Positions 8,976-17,510 of a stretch of DNA of 64,000 nt are shown piece by piece. The notes under the pieces are model-generated. The model was not told the DNA's origin and did not search any database. It saw nothing but the letters and a program-made list of their open reading frames with translations. Position 1 is the stretch's first letter. Each line of letters opens with the position of its first letter. Location: assembly GCF_050157905.1 (NCBI RefSeq), contig NZ_JBKIWZ010000001.1, positions 1,860,001 to 1,924,000 of the forward strand. Direction: 5' to 3'. The translations under genes and the position numbers were made by a program. This DNA comes from Pantoea sp050157905 (GTDB lineage Bacteria > Pseudomonadota > Gammaproteobacteria > Enterobacterales > Enterobacteriaceae).

Positions 8976-10359
8976 TTTCAAGTTTTATTCTCGCATTTAG
9001 ATCGGCCAAACCGGTAAAAGTACCCACAGGTCCTACAGGCAAATGAATTGAGTCATAACGACGGTCATGAGGGATTATTTCGCCTTGGGTATTACTGCTT
9101 GCGATACCAATAGAAACAAAATAGTCACCTTCAAACAGGAGGTTCGGCAAGGTGACCGAGATAACAAAGCTCTCATCAGGTTTTGCCTCTTCAACGATAG
9201 AAACTGCCTGCCATTCACTGTTGGTGTTATAGATAGTCACACCCTCTTTAGTTTTGACTGCAAACCCAAAGATAGGTCGGAAAATATAGTCGTGACAGAC
9301 GACTTTGAACAGAAACCTGATGTTTTTTTTAGGCTCAAAAATTCCCGGAAACGCCTCGTCATCCTGCTCAAAATAATAGTCCAGAATTTCTGCCGCTTTA
9401 TCACCCCATCGGTATTCTGAAGGGTTATAGTGCGGCCGCTCATCAAAGCGACTGTTTAGCTTGAGCTGATTTTCTGATTTTCCCGCTTCAACGCTTTCAA
9501 GATCCGTTTCACGATCCAGCCGTTCTTTCTCACCTTTGGCTGCTAACGCTATCTGCTTGTCAACTTCATCCCGCGTGTTGTCGTTCTCACGTTTTTTACC
9601 GAAAAGAATATCAAGATAACGGTTAATCACTTCCCTTGGCGCGCCGCACTCCTGCGTAATGCCACCATCCAGAAGCAGTGCCCGGTCACAATGCGTTACG
9701 ATCTGCTCTGTTGCATGGGAAACAAAAAGAATTGAAGTGCCATTTTGTTTGAGCTTTTTTAATCTGGCGAAACATTTAGCCTGGAACTTGGCATCACCGA
9801 CGGCCAGCGCTTCATCGACAATCAACACTTCCGGTTCTATCTGCGCCTGCACCGCAAACGCAAGACGAACAAGCATACCGCTGGAATAGGAGCGTACTGG
9901 GGAGTTTATAAAATGGCCGATGTCGGCAAACGAGAGAATATCATCGAGCCTTGCTTCGGTTTCCTCGCGCGTCAATCCCATCAGGGATGCGTTGAGATAA
10001 ACGTTTTCCAGCCCGCTAAAATCACTATTAAAACCTGCACCAAGCTCAAGCAGTGCGGCAACACGTCCGTTGACCGTAACATTGCCTGATGTCGGTGTGA
10101 GGGTGCCGGCGATGATCTGAAGTAAGGTGGATTTACCTGAACCATTCCTGCCCACTATGCCCATCGTTTCACCCTTAGGTAAAACGAAAGAGACATCACG
10201 CAAAGCCCAGAAATCCTCATGATAAGTGCGGCTCTCACGCCCAACTGCACGATCTACTTTGGGAACAATGAACTGCTTCAGTCTCCGAACCGGGTTTTCA
10301 TAAACCTGAAAACATTTACTTACGCCATCTATTACTATCGCATTTTCATTAAAGGACAT
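8968..10359 (-). CDS. wzt: O-antigen ABC transporter ATP-binding protein with C-terminal glycan-recognition domain
   Basis: Nucleotide-binding subunit of the Wzm-Wzt exporter that moves completed undecaprenyl-linked O polysaccharide across the inner membrane. From the ATG at 10359 the protein has 463 residues: Walker A GRNGSGKST (70-78), signature SYSSG (157-161), Walker B VLIVDE (178-183), then a charged linker (about 245-300) and a further 165-residue domain. A simple ATPase of this family is about 250 residues. The extra domain corresponds to the Wzt carbohydrate-binding domain that, in E. coli O8/O9a, recognises the modified non-reducing end of the chain. Its presence next to a methyltransferase-bearing fusion protein supports an export system gated by a terminal cap. 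A TTG at 10365 is an alternative start; the ATG overlaps the end of wzm by 11 bp. Confidence 0.93.
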   Translation of the reverse strand: MSFNENAIVIDGVSKCFQVYENPVRRLKQFIVPKVDRAVGRESRTYHEDFWALRDVSFVLPKGETMGIVGRNGSGKSTLLQIIAGTLTPTSGNVTVNGRVAALLELGAGFNSDFSGLENVYLNASLMGLTREETEARLDDILSFADIGHFINSPVRSYSSGMLVRLAFAVQAQIEPEVLIVDEALAVGDAKFQAKCFARLKKLKQNGTSILFVSHATEQIVTHCDRALLLDGGITQECGAPREVINRYLDILFGKKRENDNTRDEVDKQIALAAKGEKERLDRETDLESVEAGKSENQLKLNSRFDERPHYNPSEYRWGDKAAEILDYYFEQDDEAFPGIFEPKKNIRFLFKVVCHDYIFRPIFGFAVKTKEGVTIYNTNSEWQAVSIVEEAKPDESFVISVTLPNLLFEGDYFVSIGIASSNTQGEIIPHDRRYDSIHLPVGPVGTFTGLADLNARIKLENG

Positions 10360-11185
10360 CAGCAAAACCTTTTCGTGTTTTTTGGAACCAGGCGTAGCAC
10401 AGCCACATTACCAATAAAGAGATAATCGTGTAGATTCCAATTCCAGAAAAATCAGGTAATTTTCCCCATATCAGTACGGCTCTGGCCTGTTCAATGATAA
10501 ACGTTAACGGATTGAGCATGATTAATGGGCGCAGATTCTCAGGGAGAGAGGCAATAGGGTAGAATACCGGCGATAAAAACATCATCACGGTCATAATGAT
10601 GGTAATTGTCTGGCCTACGTCTCTCAGATAGACGCCCAGCGATGACAGGAACCAGGTCAGCCCCAGCGTTAATAGCGCCAGCGGCAACACCACCAGAGGA
10701 ATAAAAACAACGGTCCAGTGAATAAAGCCGTTAAAGATAAAGAAGGCAACAATTAAAACCAGCAGGCTAATAAAGCTATGAAACAGCACGCTTGAGAAAC
10801 TGACGATCGGCAGTATCTCTAAGGGAAACACCACCTTCTTGACATAGTTTACGTTGCCGAGAATCAGCGAGGGGGCGCGGCTGAGCGTTTCTGCAAAAAG
10901 ACCGTGGATTATCAGGCCAACAAACAATATTACGGCAAAATCCGTCTTCGATTCGTTCATTGCCCCGGCAGTTCCCCACCTTGCTTTAAACACGACGGAG
11001 AAAACGAAAGTGTAAACCATGAGCATGAAAATAGGGTTGATGAAGGACCAGAGTATGCCCATCGTTGACCCGCGATAGCGCCCAACCACTTCTCGTTTAG
11101 TCATTTGAAAAATTAGATTGCGATTTGACCATGTCTGACGAACCAGAAATAACAGCGATGTAGATCTCGAACTATGCGGATTCAT
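10349..11185 (-). CDS. wzm: O-antigen ABC transporter permease
   Basis: Integral membrane subunit of the O-antigen ABC-2 exporter, 278 residues, ATG at 11185. The N-terminal cytoplasmic part contains the family stretch REVVGRYRGSTMGILWS, followed by hydrophobic segments consistent with six membrane spans (for example FMLMVYTFVFSVVF and VVLPLALLTLGLTWFL). It ends with RKGFADVL, overlapping the start of wzt; the two products form the transporter. There is a 272-bp gap to the upstream rmlC, larger than anywhere else in this operon, and it holds a hairpin with a short T-tract (11408-11447). Confidence 0.93.
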   Translation of the reverse strand: MNPHSSRSTSLLFLVRQTWSNRNLIFQMTKREVVGRYRGSTMGILWSFINPIFMLMVYTFVFSVVFKARWGTAGAMNESKTDFAVILFVGLIIHGLFAETLSRAPSLILGNVNYVKKVVFPLEILPIVSFSSVLFHSFISLLVLIVAFFIFNGFIHWTVVFIPLVVLPLALLTLGLTWFLSSLGVYLRDVGQTITIIMTVMMFLSPVFYPIASLPENLRPLIMLNPLTFIIEQARAVLIWGKLPDFSGIGIYTIISLLVMWLCYAWFQKTRKGFADVL

Positions 11186-11407
11186 TAGTAATCTCTTAAA
11201 ATCTTGAGCTGAAGTTTTACTACTGTGCCGGCCTGGTTAAACGCTTACCCGAGACAGTGCCGACAAGACGAATTTTCAGGTTCTTAATGACGGGGTTAAC
11301 GTGACCCTGCCTGAAGCCGATAATTTCATAATACTTATAAGGTAAAGCAGATCTTCTTCTCAATCTCTATTGATAAATCTTCTGGAATGCAGGAACCCGA
11401 TCCCTTA

Positions 11408-11447
11408 AAACAAGTTAAGGATGGCTTTTCTGGCTCATCCTTAACTT
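11408..11447 (-). terminator. 12-bp inverted repeat with T-tract after rmlC (possible attenuator)
   Basis: A perfect 12-bp inverted repeat (11412-11423 paired with 11436-11447, loop 12 nt) starts 10 bp past the rmlC stop. In the direction of transcription it is followed by GTTTT. The stem is AT-rich, so it would be a weak intrinsic terminator. Its place between rmlBDAC and wzm-wzt suggests partial termination that favours the sugar-nucleotide genes. I saw no clear promoter in the remaining 11186-11407. Confidence 0.5.
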
Positions 11448-11457
11448 CAACACAGCT

Positions 11458-11994
11458 TTAAAATTTCAGTTCGGAAAGCAGCAGCCCGGCTTTATCTTTT
11501 TCCGATAGCAGCGGTTCACTCACCGGCCAGTCGATAGCTAATTCTGGATCGTTCCAGGAGAGGCAGCCTTCACTGGAGGGATCATAGTAGTTCGTGCATT
11601 TGTATTCGAAATCTGCAAAATCTGAAATCACGACAAAGCCGTGCGCTAATCCTGGCGGAACCCAGAATTGCTTTTTATTCTCTTCTGACAGATAGACACC
11701 GACCCACTGTTTAAATGTCGGTGATTCGGGTCTGATATCGACTGCGACATCATAGACTTCGCCTCTGACGACTCTGACCAGCTTGCCTTGCGGATTATTA
11801 CGCTGGAAGTGCAGTCCTCTTAAAACATTTTTGGCAGAGCGAGAGTGATTATCCTGCACAAAGTCACCGTCGATATTCAGCTCGCGCTTATATCTTTCGC
11901 TTTGGAATGTTTCCAGAAAAAAACCGCGCTCGTCACCAAATACTTTAGGCTCGATAATTTTTACATCAGCAATTTTGGTATCAATAATCTTCAT
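11458..11994 (-). CDS. rmlC: dTDP-4-dehydrorhamnose 3,5-epimerase
   Basis: Third enzyme of dTDP-L-rhamnose synthesis: it epimerises C3 and C5 of dTDP-4-keto-6-deoxyglucose. The protein is 178 residues, normal for the family, with the conserved QDNHSRSAKNVLRGLHFQ segment that carries an active-site histidine, then GEVYDVAVDIR and PPGLAHGF. ATG at 11994 overlaps the rmlA stop as TAATG, so the two genes are translationally coupled. Cytosolic. The rmlB-D-A-C order is the usual one for enterobacterial O-antigen clusters. Confidence 0.97.
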   Translation of the reverse strand: MKIIDTKIADVKIIEPKVFGDERGFFLETFQSERYKRELNIDGDFVQDNHSRSAKNVLRGLHFQRNNPQGKLVRVVRGEVYDVAVDIRPESPTFKQWVGVYLSEENKKQFWVPPGLAHGFVVISDFADFEYKCTNYYDPSSEGCLSWNDPELAIDWPVSEPLLSEKDKAGLLLSELKF

Positions 11995-12875
11995 TATAAA
12001 CGCCCTTCCACCAGCGCCATTAAATATTTGCCATATTCATTCTTAAGATAAGGCTTAGCCAGTTCCTGTAATTGCTCTTTATTAATGAAACCCATTCTGA
12101 AAGCAATTTCTTCCGGGCAGGCAACTTTTAAGCCCTGGCGTGATTCGATGGTCTGAATGAAGTTATTGGCTTCCATCAGACTCTGGTGCGTCCCGGTGTC
12201 CAGCCAGGCATGACCACGACCCATAATAGAAACAGAGAGTTTGCCCTGCTCCATATAGATCCGGTTAATGTCCGTAATCTCCAGCTCACCGCGCGGTGAT
12301 GGCTTGAGATTTTTCGCCATCTCAACGACGCGATTGTCGTAGAAATAGAGTCCTGTCACCGCATAATTGCTGCGTGGATGCTCAGGTTTTTCAACCAGAG
12401 AGATCGCTTTGCCTTCGCTATCAAATTCCACCACGCCATAGCGCTCGGGGTCGGTAACGTGATAGGCGAAGACCGTGGCGCCATCATCTTTTACCGATGC
12501 TGTCTCCAGCTGCTTGTAGAGATCGTGCCCATAGAAAATATTGTCGCCCAGAATCAGCGCGACGGAGTCGTCACCAATAAACTCTTCGCCAATGATGAAT
12601 GCCTGCGCCAGGCCGTCCGGACTCGGTTGTACTTTATACTGGATAGAGATACCCCATTGTGAACCATCACCCAACAGGCTTTCAAAGCGAGGCGTATCCT
12701 GCGGCGTACTGATGATCAGAATATCGTTAATGCCGGCCAGCATCAGCGTGCTTAACGGATAGTAGATCATGGGCTTATCATAAACCGGAAGTAACTGCTT
12801 GCTGACCGCCATGGTTACCGGATAGAGACGCGTTCCTGAGCCGCCTGCGAGAATAATACCTTTATTCTTTTTCAC
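11994..12875 (-). CDS. rmlA: glucose-1-phosphate thymidylyltransferase
   Basis: First enzyme of dTDP-L-rhamnose synthesis: glucose 1-phosphate plus dTTP gives dTDP-glucose and pyrophosphate. The 293 residues carry the nucleotidyltransferase signature GGSGTRLYPVT near residues 11-21, then SKQLLPVYDKPMIYYP, and DNIFYGHDL around the metal-binding aspartate. The start is GTG at 12875, chosen because AAGGTG lies 6 nt upstream and the N-terminus KKNKGIILAGGSGTR matches RmlA. It lies 44 bp after rmlD. Normal length and intact motifs. Confidence 0.97.
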   Translation of the reverse strand: MKKNKGIILAGGSGTRLYPVTMAVSKQLLPVYDKPMIYYPLSTLMLAGINDILIISTPQDTPRFESLLGDGSQWGISIQYKVQPSPDGLAQAFIIGEEFIGDDSVALILGDNIFYGHDLYKQLETASVKDDGATVFAYHVTDPERYGVVEFDSEGKAISLVEKPEHPRSNYAVTGLYFYDNRVVEMAKNLKPSPRGELEITDINRIYMEQGKLSVSIMGRGHAWLDTGTHQSLMEANNFIQTIESRQGLKVACPEEIAFRMGFINKEQLQELAKPYLKNEYGKYLMALVEGRL

Positions 12876-12919
12876 AATTTCACCTTCATTGACCAGGCCG
12901 CGTTTGCAGCCTGCTGCGA

Positions 12920-13807
12920 TTAGATAAGAGTTTCAAGTAACATACGTTCAACGCCCACCGTCCAGTCTGGCAAGGTCAGACCAAAGGTTCGTTGAAACTT
13001 CTCTGTATTCAGTCTTGAATTAGCCGGGCGTCTTGCTGGTGTCGGGAATGCGCTGGTTGGCACGGCATTAATGGTTTCAACCTGAAGTTCCACACCCTGT
13101 GCTTTTGCAAACGCGATCACGCGGCTTGCGTAAGCGTGCCAGGTCGTCTCCCCCGACGCAATGAGGTGGTATAGTCCGGCAACGCCGGGGCTCGCCAGAG
13201 CGACTCTGATTGCATGCGCCGTGCTGTCGGCGATAAGTTCCGCACCTGTTGGCGCACCATATTGATCGTTAATGACTGACAGGGTATCCCGGTCTTTAGC
13301 CAGTCTGAGCATCGTTTTGGCGAAGTTATTACCCTTCGCGGCATAAACCCAGCTTGTACGGAAAATCAGGTACCTGGTCATGTGACTGACGATAGCCTGC
13401 TCCCCTTCCAGCTTTGTCTGTCCGTAAACATTTAACGGCGCGGTCGCATCTTCTTCACGCCAGGGCTTGTCACCGCTTCCGTTAAACACATAATCTGTTG
13501 AGTAATGAATCAGCCAGGCATCGATTTCCTCAGCGGCTTGAGCCAGCGCCTGAAGAGAAGTGGCATTAACCAGACGTGCCTTATCCTGTTCAGACTCTGC
13601 TTTATCGACTGCAGTATAGGCTGTTGCGTTAACAATTACGGCTGGCTTAAGCCTGCGAACAGTTTCCGCCACGCCTTCAGGATTTTCAAAATCACCGCAG
13701 TACGTAGTGGAATGGCGATCAACAACAGTCAGGTTGCCCAACGGTGCCAGTGCGCGTTGAAGTTCCCATGCAACCTGTCCGTTTTTACCAAAAAGCAGAA
13801 TATCCAT
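12920..13807 (-). CDS. rmlD: dTDP-4-dehydrorhamnose reductase
   Basis: Last step of dTDP-L-rhamnose synthesis, an NAD(P)H-dependent reduction of dTDP-4-keto-L-rhamnose. 295 residues with the RmlD N-terminus MDILLFGKNGQVAWELQRAL (GxxGQ nucleotide motif), NATAYTAVDKAE, STDYVFNG, and the catalytic YxxxK as YGQTK. The ATG at 13807 shares one base with the rmlB stop (TGATG), a coupled arrangement. Cytosolic and apparently intact. Confidence 0.97.
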   Translation of the reverse strand: MDILLFGKNGQVAWELQRALAPLGNLTVVDRHSTTYCGDFENPEGVAETVRRLKPAVIVNATAYTAVDKAESEQDKARLVNATSLQALAQAAEEIDAWLIHYSTDYVFNGSGDKPWREEDATAPLNVYGQTKLEGEQAIVSHMTRYLIFRTSWVYAAKGNNFAKTMLRLAKDRDTLSVINDQYGAPTGAELIADSTAHAIRVALASPGVAGLYHLIASGETTWHAYASRVIAFAKAQGVELQVETINAVPTSAFPTPARRPANSRLNTEKFQRTFGLTLPDWTVGVERMLLETLI

Positions 13808-14886
13808 CAGCTGCGCTTCTCGTAGTTTTGTTCGATCCAGTTCTGATAAGCACCGCTTTTCACATGCTCAACCCACTGTGCGTTATCCAGATACCACTGA
13901 ACGGTTTTCTTCAGGCCCGTTTCAAAGGTCTCTTCCGGCTTCCAGCCCAGCTCTTTTTCGATCTTAGCGGCATCGATCGCATAACGGCGGTCGTGACCCG
14001 GACGATCCTGGACGTAAGTAATCTGATCGCGGTAAGAGGTCGCTTTTGGACGCAGCTCATCCAGCAGTTCGCAGACTTTCAGCACAACATCGATGTTTTT
14101 CTTCTCGTTGTGGCCACCGATATTATAGGTAGTGCCGGTCTTAGCATGCTTAACAACGGTATAGAGCGCACGCGCATGGTCTTCGACATAGAGCCAGTCA
14201 CGGATCTGGTCGCCTTTGCCATAAATAGGTAAAGGCTTACCTTCCAGTGCGTTGCTGATAATCAGCGGAATCAATTTTTCCGGGAAGTGATAAGGTCCGT
14301 AGTTATTAGAGCAGTTCGTCACGATGACCGGCAGCTTATAGGTACGGCCCCATGCGCGGACCAGATGATCGCTGGCGGCTTTGGTTGACGAGTAAGGGCT
14401 GCTCGGCGCATACGGCGTCTCTTCGGTAAACAGTGGCAACTCGCCGTCCATTTCATCCGGATGCGGTAAGTCACCATACACTTCGTCGGTTGAAATATGA
14501 TGAAAACGGAATGCGGCTTTACGCTCTTCGGGTAGTGCGCTCCAGTACTGACGACTGGCTTCCAGTAAAGCGTAGGTCCCTACCACGTTGGTCTGGACAA
14601 ATTCTGCCGGACCCGTGATAGAACGGTCTACATGGCTTTCTGCTGCCAGATGCATAATGGCGTCTGGCTGGTACTCGTTCAGTGCGTCAGTGATGGCCTG
14701 ACCGTCGCAGATATCGATTTGCTTAAAGGTGTAACGTGGATTGCTGCTCACCGCTTCCAGGGACTCAAGATTGCCTGCATAGGTCAGTTTATCAACGTTG
14801 ATGACTTCATCGTTGGTATTGTTGATAACGTGACGCACAACCGCTGAACCGATAAAACCTGCACCACCAGTGATAAGTATTTTCAT
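13807..14886 (-). CDS. rmlB: dTDP-glucose 4,6-dehydratase
   Basis: Second enzyme of the dTDP-L-rhamnose pathway and first gene of the O-antigen operon. 359 residues, an extended short-chain dehydrogenase with the NAD motif GGAGFIGSAVVRH at 7-19, STDEVYGDL, and the catalytic YxxxK as YSSTK. ATG at 14886. The 433-bp gap upstream (14887-15319) contains the JUMPstart/ops element and the galE terminator. It supplies dTDP-4-keto-6-deoxyglucose to rmlC and rmlD immediately downstream. Confidence 0.97.
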   Translation of the reverse strand: MKILITGGAGFIGSAVVRHVINNTNDEVINVDKLTYAGNLESLEAVSSNPRYTFKQIDICDGQAITDALNEYQPDAIMHLAAESHVDRSITGPAEFVQTNVVGTYALLEASRQYWSALPEERKAAFRFHHISTDEVYGDLPHPDEMDGELPLFTEETPYAPSSPYSSTKAASDHLVRAWGRTYKLPVIVTNCSNNYGPYHFPEKLIPLIISNALEGKPLPIYGKGDQIRDWLYVEDHARALYTVVKHAKTGTTYNIGGHNEKKNIDVVLKVCELLDELRPKATSYRDQITYVQDRPGHDRRYAIDAAKIEKELGWKPEETFETGLKKTVQWYLDNAQWVEHVKSGAYQNWIEQNYEKRS

Positions 14887-14960
14887 AACGTGTTATTCCT
14901 GACAAGCTATCTGAGGCATGGGCGCCTGAATAAAAAGCAGACAATCAAAAGCATTTTCAG

Positions 14961-15000
14961 AGCACGCTACCGCCCCTGGGTTACAGCTCCCACGATGCTG
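14961..15000 (-). promoter_or_regulatory. JUMPstart element with ops core upstream of the O-antigen operon
   Basis: Read on the minus strand, 14963-14974 is GGCGGTAGCGTG, an exact ops core, preceded by GGGAGCTGTAACCCAGG. Together these match the JUMPstart consensus (GGTAGCTGTTAAGCCAGGGGCGGTAGCGT) closely. The ops core pauses RNA polymerase and recruits the NusG paralogue RfaH, which suppresses termination in long surface-polysaccharide operons. It lies 75-115 bp before rmlB, inside the transcribed leader. The rest of the 15001-15285 leader is AT-rich; I could not pick a single convincing promoter in it. Confidence 0.93.
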
Positions 15001-15285
15001 ATTATCTTTGACCAAATGAGTATGCTGATGACGGGAATCCGTTGCATAATCAGCATTTCGTTGATTGATATCACTTTATTAATGAAATTGTTTAAGTGGG
15101 TTTATCAATCAACAATCGCAAATTCTATCATTCAGATATAGCTATTACGAATAAAATGCGAATGTCATAGGGGTGTTAGTTCAACTAGTGAGCGCTTTAA
15201 TGGCGTAGAAGATGGTTGCTGATGCGTCAAGCTGATGCAATCAGAATAGTGATAAACAGTGACTGCATTAATCAGGATCAGATAC

Positions 15286-15317
15286 AAAAAAGGCGAACCC
15301 GGGTTCGCCTTTTTTTC
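15286..15317. terminator. bidirectional intrinsic terminator after galE
   Basis: A near-perfect palindrome: a run of A, GGCGAACCC, its complement GGGTTCGCC, and a run of T (A-run at 15286-15291, T-run at 15309-15315). It sits 3 bp past the galE stop codon and ends galF-galE transcription before the O-antigen leader begins. It would act in both directions. Confidence 0.93.
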
Positions 15318-15319
15318 AA

Positions 15320-16333
15320 TCATTTAAACCCATTCGGATTTTTACTCTGCCAGTTCCAGGTATCACGCATCATCTCATCAATACCGCGCGTGACGCGCCA
15401 GTCGAGCTTCGTGTTTGCCAGTGAAGCGTCCGCCCAGAACGCGGGCAGGTCGCCGTCGCGACGTGGCTTTATCTCGAAAGGAATCGCCTTGCCGGACGCT
15501 TTCTCAAACGCCTTGATCATCTCCAGAACAGAGAAACCTTTGCCGCCGCCCAGGTTAAAGGCGGTATAGCCTTCAACTTTGTTCAGATGGTCCAGCGCTT
15601 TCAGGTGCCCTTCCGCCAGGTCAACCACATGAATGTAGTCGCGCAGACAGGTACCGTCTGGCGTATCGTAATCGCCACCAAAGACGCCCAGTTTTTCCAG
15701 ACGGCCGATTGCCACCTGAGCAATATAAGGCAGCAGGTTGTTTGGGATGCCGGTTGGATCTTCACCGATTTCGCCTGACTCATGTGCGCCAACCGGGTTG
15801 AAGTAACGCAGTGCAATCGCCTTAAAATTCGGCTCAGCTTTTGCAAAGTCGCGCATCACGAATTCGGTCATCAGCTTCGAGGTGCCATAAGGGCTGGTCG
15901 TGCCACCAATCGGGGTCGTTTCGACATAAGGAACCGGGGCATCTGCGCCGTAGACCGTGGCTGATGAACTGAAGATAAAGTTCCACACACCGGCATTTCG
16001 CATCTCTTCCAGCAGAACCACGGTGCCTGCAACGTTGTTCTCGTAATACTCCAGCGGCATACGGGTCGATTCACCAACCGCCTTAAGTGCGGCAAAATGA
16101 ATGACCGCTGAAATGGTGTTGGCTGCAAACAGATCACGCAGACAGGCGCGGTCACGGATATCGCCTTCAACGAAGGTCGCTTTTTTACCCGCCAGCTTCT
16201 CTACACGATTGATCGCTTCGCGTGAAGCGTTGCAGAGGTTATCCAGCACCACAACATCATCACCACGCTGCAGCAGCGCCAGTACCGTATGAGAGCCGAT
16301 GTACCCTGCTCCGCCGGTGACTAAAATGGCCAT
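15320..16333 (-). CDS. galE: UDP-glucose 4-epimerase
   Basis: Interconverts UDP-glucose and UDP-galactose in the cytosol and so supplies UDP-galactose for the galactose-rich exopolysaccharide made by the neighbouring ams operon. From the ATG at 16333 it is 337 residues, the E. coli GalE length. The NAD motif GGAGYIGSHT is at residues 6-15, and SSSATVYG and the catalytic YGTSK are present. This start is preferred over an in-frame codon at 16348 because it has a strong AGGAG at the right distance and gives the family N-terminus MAILVTGGAGYIGSH. It follows galF and precedes the shared terminator. Together with the chromosomal gal operon (outside the window) it may be a second, EPS-dedicated copy. 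Confidence 0.96.
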   Translation of the reverse strand: MAILVTGGAGYIGSHTVLALLQRGDDVVVLDNLCNASREAINRVEKLAGKKATFVEGDIRDRACLRDLFAANTISAVIHFAALKAVGESTRMPLEYYENNVAGTVVLLEEMRNAGVWNFIFSSSATVYGADAPVPYVETTPIGGTTSPYGTSKLMTEFVMRDFAKAEPNFKAIALRYFNPVGAHESGEIGEDPTGIPNNLLPYIAQVAIGRLEKLGVFGGDYDTPDGTCLRDYIHVVDLAEGHLKALDHLNKVEGYTAFNLGGGKGFSVLEMIKAFEKASGKAIPFEIKPRRDGDLPAFWADASLANTKLDWRVTRGIDEMMRDTWNWQSKNPNGFK

Positions 16334-16351
16334 GTGAACTCCTTTCAATCA

Positions 16352-16368
16352 GCCGCGCAGCGCGCGGC
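16352..16368 (-). repeat. GC-rich 7-bp stem-loop between galF and galE
   Basis: GCCGCGC (16352-16358) and GCGCGGC (16362-16368) form a perfect 7-bp stem with a 3-nt loop, immediately before the galE ribosome binding site and 8 bp after the galF stop. On the transcribed strand it has no T-tract, so it is more likely an mRNA processing or stability element than a terminator. Confidence 0.5.
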
Positions 16369-16375
16369 AAAATCA

Positions 16376-17278
16376 TTACTTTTGTTTGGCAAGAATGGTC
16401 TGGATAGCTTCGCGGAAATCGCGACCCTGCGCGTTATTGCGCAGTCCATAAGAGACAAATGCCTGCATGTAACCGAGCTTACGTCCGCAGTCGAAACTGT
16501 GCCCGGTCAGCAAAGAAACATCAACGGTTTTGTGTTTGCTCAGGCTGGCGATTGCATCGGTCAGCTGAATACGGCCCCATGCGCCTGGTTCGGTGCGCTC
16601 GAGTTCGGCCCAGATATCGGCAGAGAGCACATAACGTCCCACAGCGGCCAGGTCGGAATTCAGTTCAGCCGGATGCTCTGGCTTCTCAACGAAGCTGGTG
16701 ATAGTGCTGATATCGCCCGGGTGATCGATCGGCTCTTCGGTCGTGATGACCGAGTAATCAGAGAGGTCAGACGCGGGCATGTGCTGCGCCAGGACCTGAC
16801 TGTGACCGGTCTCTTCAAAACGGGCTACCATCGCTGCAAGGTTATAGCGCATGTGGTCTGCGGTAGAGTCATCCAGCAGGACATCCGGCAGTACCACGAC
16901 AAACGGATTATCGCCGATCATCGGACGGGCGCAGAGAATGGAGTGGCCCAGACCCAGCGGCTGTGCCTGGCGTACGTTCATGATTGTTACGCCCGGCGGG
17001 CAGATAGACTGCACTTCGCTCAGCAGCTGACGCTTCACGCGCGCTTCCAGCAGCGCTTCCAGCTCATACGTCGTGTCGAAGTGGTTCTCAACCGCATTTT
17101 TTGAAGCATGCGTGACCAGCACAATTTCTTTAATACCCGCGGCAACACATTCGTCGACGATGTACTGAATCATCGGTTTGTCGACGACGGGCAGCATCTC
17201 TTTCGGAATGGCTTTAGTCGCAGGGAGCATATGCATACCGAGGCCCGCAACCGGGATTACTGCTTTAAGCTTGGTCAT
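16376..17278 (-). CDS. galF: GalF, UDP-glucose pyrophosphorylase-like protein
   Basis: A 300-residue paralogue of the UTP-glucose-1-phosphate uridylyltransferase GalU. It is the canonical marker gene next to enterobacterial O-antigen and capsule loci. The N-terminal signature GLGMHMLPATKAIPKEMLP has MH where active GalU has TR; this replacement in the nucleotide-binding loop is typical of GalF, which in E. coli is thought to modulate GalU rather than to be an efficient enzyme. The KPMIQYIVDE, LGLGHSILCA and VVLPDV segments are intact. ATG at 17278. It lies between the exopolysaccharide operon terminator upstream and galE downstream. Confidence 0.95.
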   Translation of the reverse strand: MTKLKAVIPVAGLGMHMLPATKAIPKEMLPVVDKPMIQYIVDECVAAGIKEIVLVTHASKNAVENHFDTTYELEALLEARVKRQLLSEVQSICPPGVTIMNVRQAQPLGLGHSILCARPMIGDNPFVVVLPDVLLDDSTADHMRYNLAAMVARFEETGHSQVLAQHMPASDLSDYSVITTEEPIDHPGDISTITSFVEKPEHPAELNSDLAAVGRYVLSADIWAELERTEPGAWGRIQLTDAIASLSKHKTVDVSLLTGHSFDCGRKLGYMQAFVSYGLRNNAQGRDFREAIQTILAKQK

Positions 17279-17313
17279 ATTTATTCCGTTTAATAAAATG
17301 AAGATGTGGGTCG

Positions 17314-17340
17314 ATTATGCAGGATCGGCCGGAAGTGCAA
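17314..17340 (-). promoter_or_regulatory. possible galF promoter
   Basis: Minus-strand TTGCAC (17335-17340) and CATAAT (17314-17319) are separated by only 15 bp. They lie about 40-60 bp upstream of the galF start and downstream of the ams terminator. The boxes are reasonable but the spacing is short, so this is tentative. Confidence 0.35.
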
Positions 17341-17510
17341 GTATAATCTTTATCTGAAAAGCGGACAGTAACTCTCTGTCATAACTTAGAAATTCGGCAT
17401 TTTGCCCATTGTCAGCGCCAGCATAAACTGAACAAAGACAATCAGTAATCAGAAAGAGCCACGCCTTTTTTCGCAGGCGCGCGCCGCGCCGCTGAGGCCA
17501 GCCATAAATG

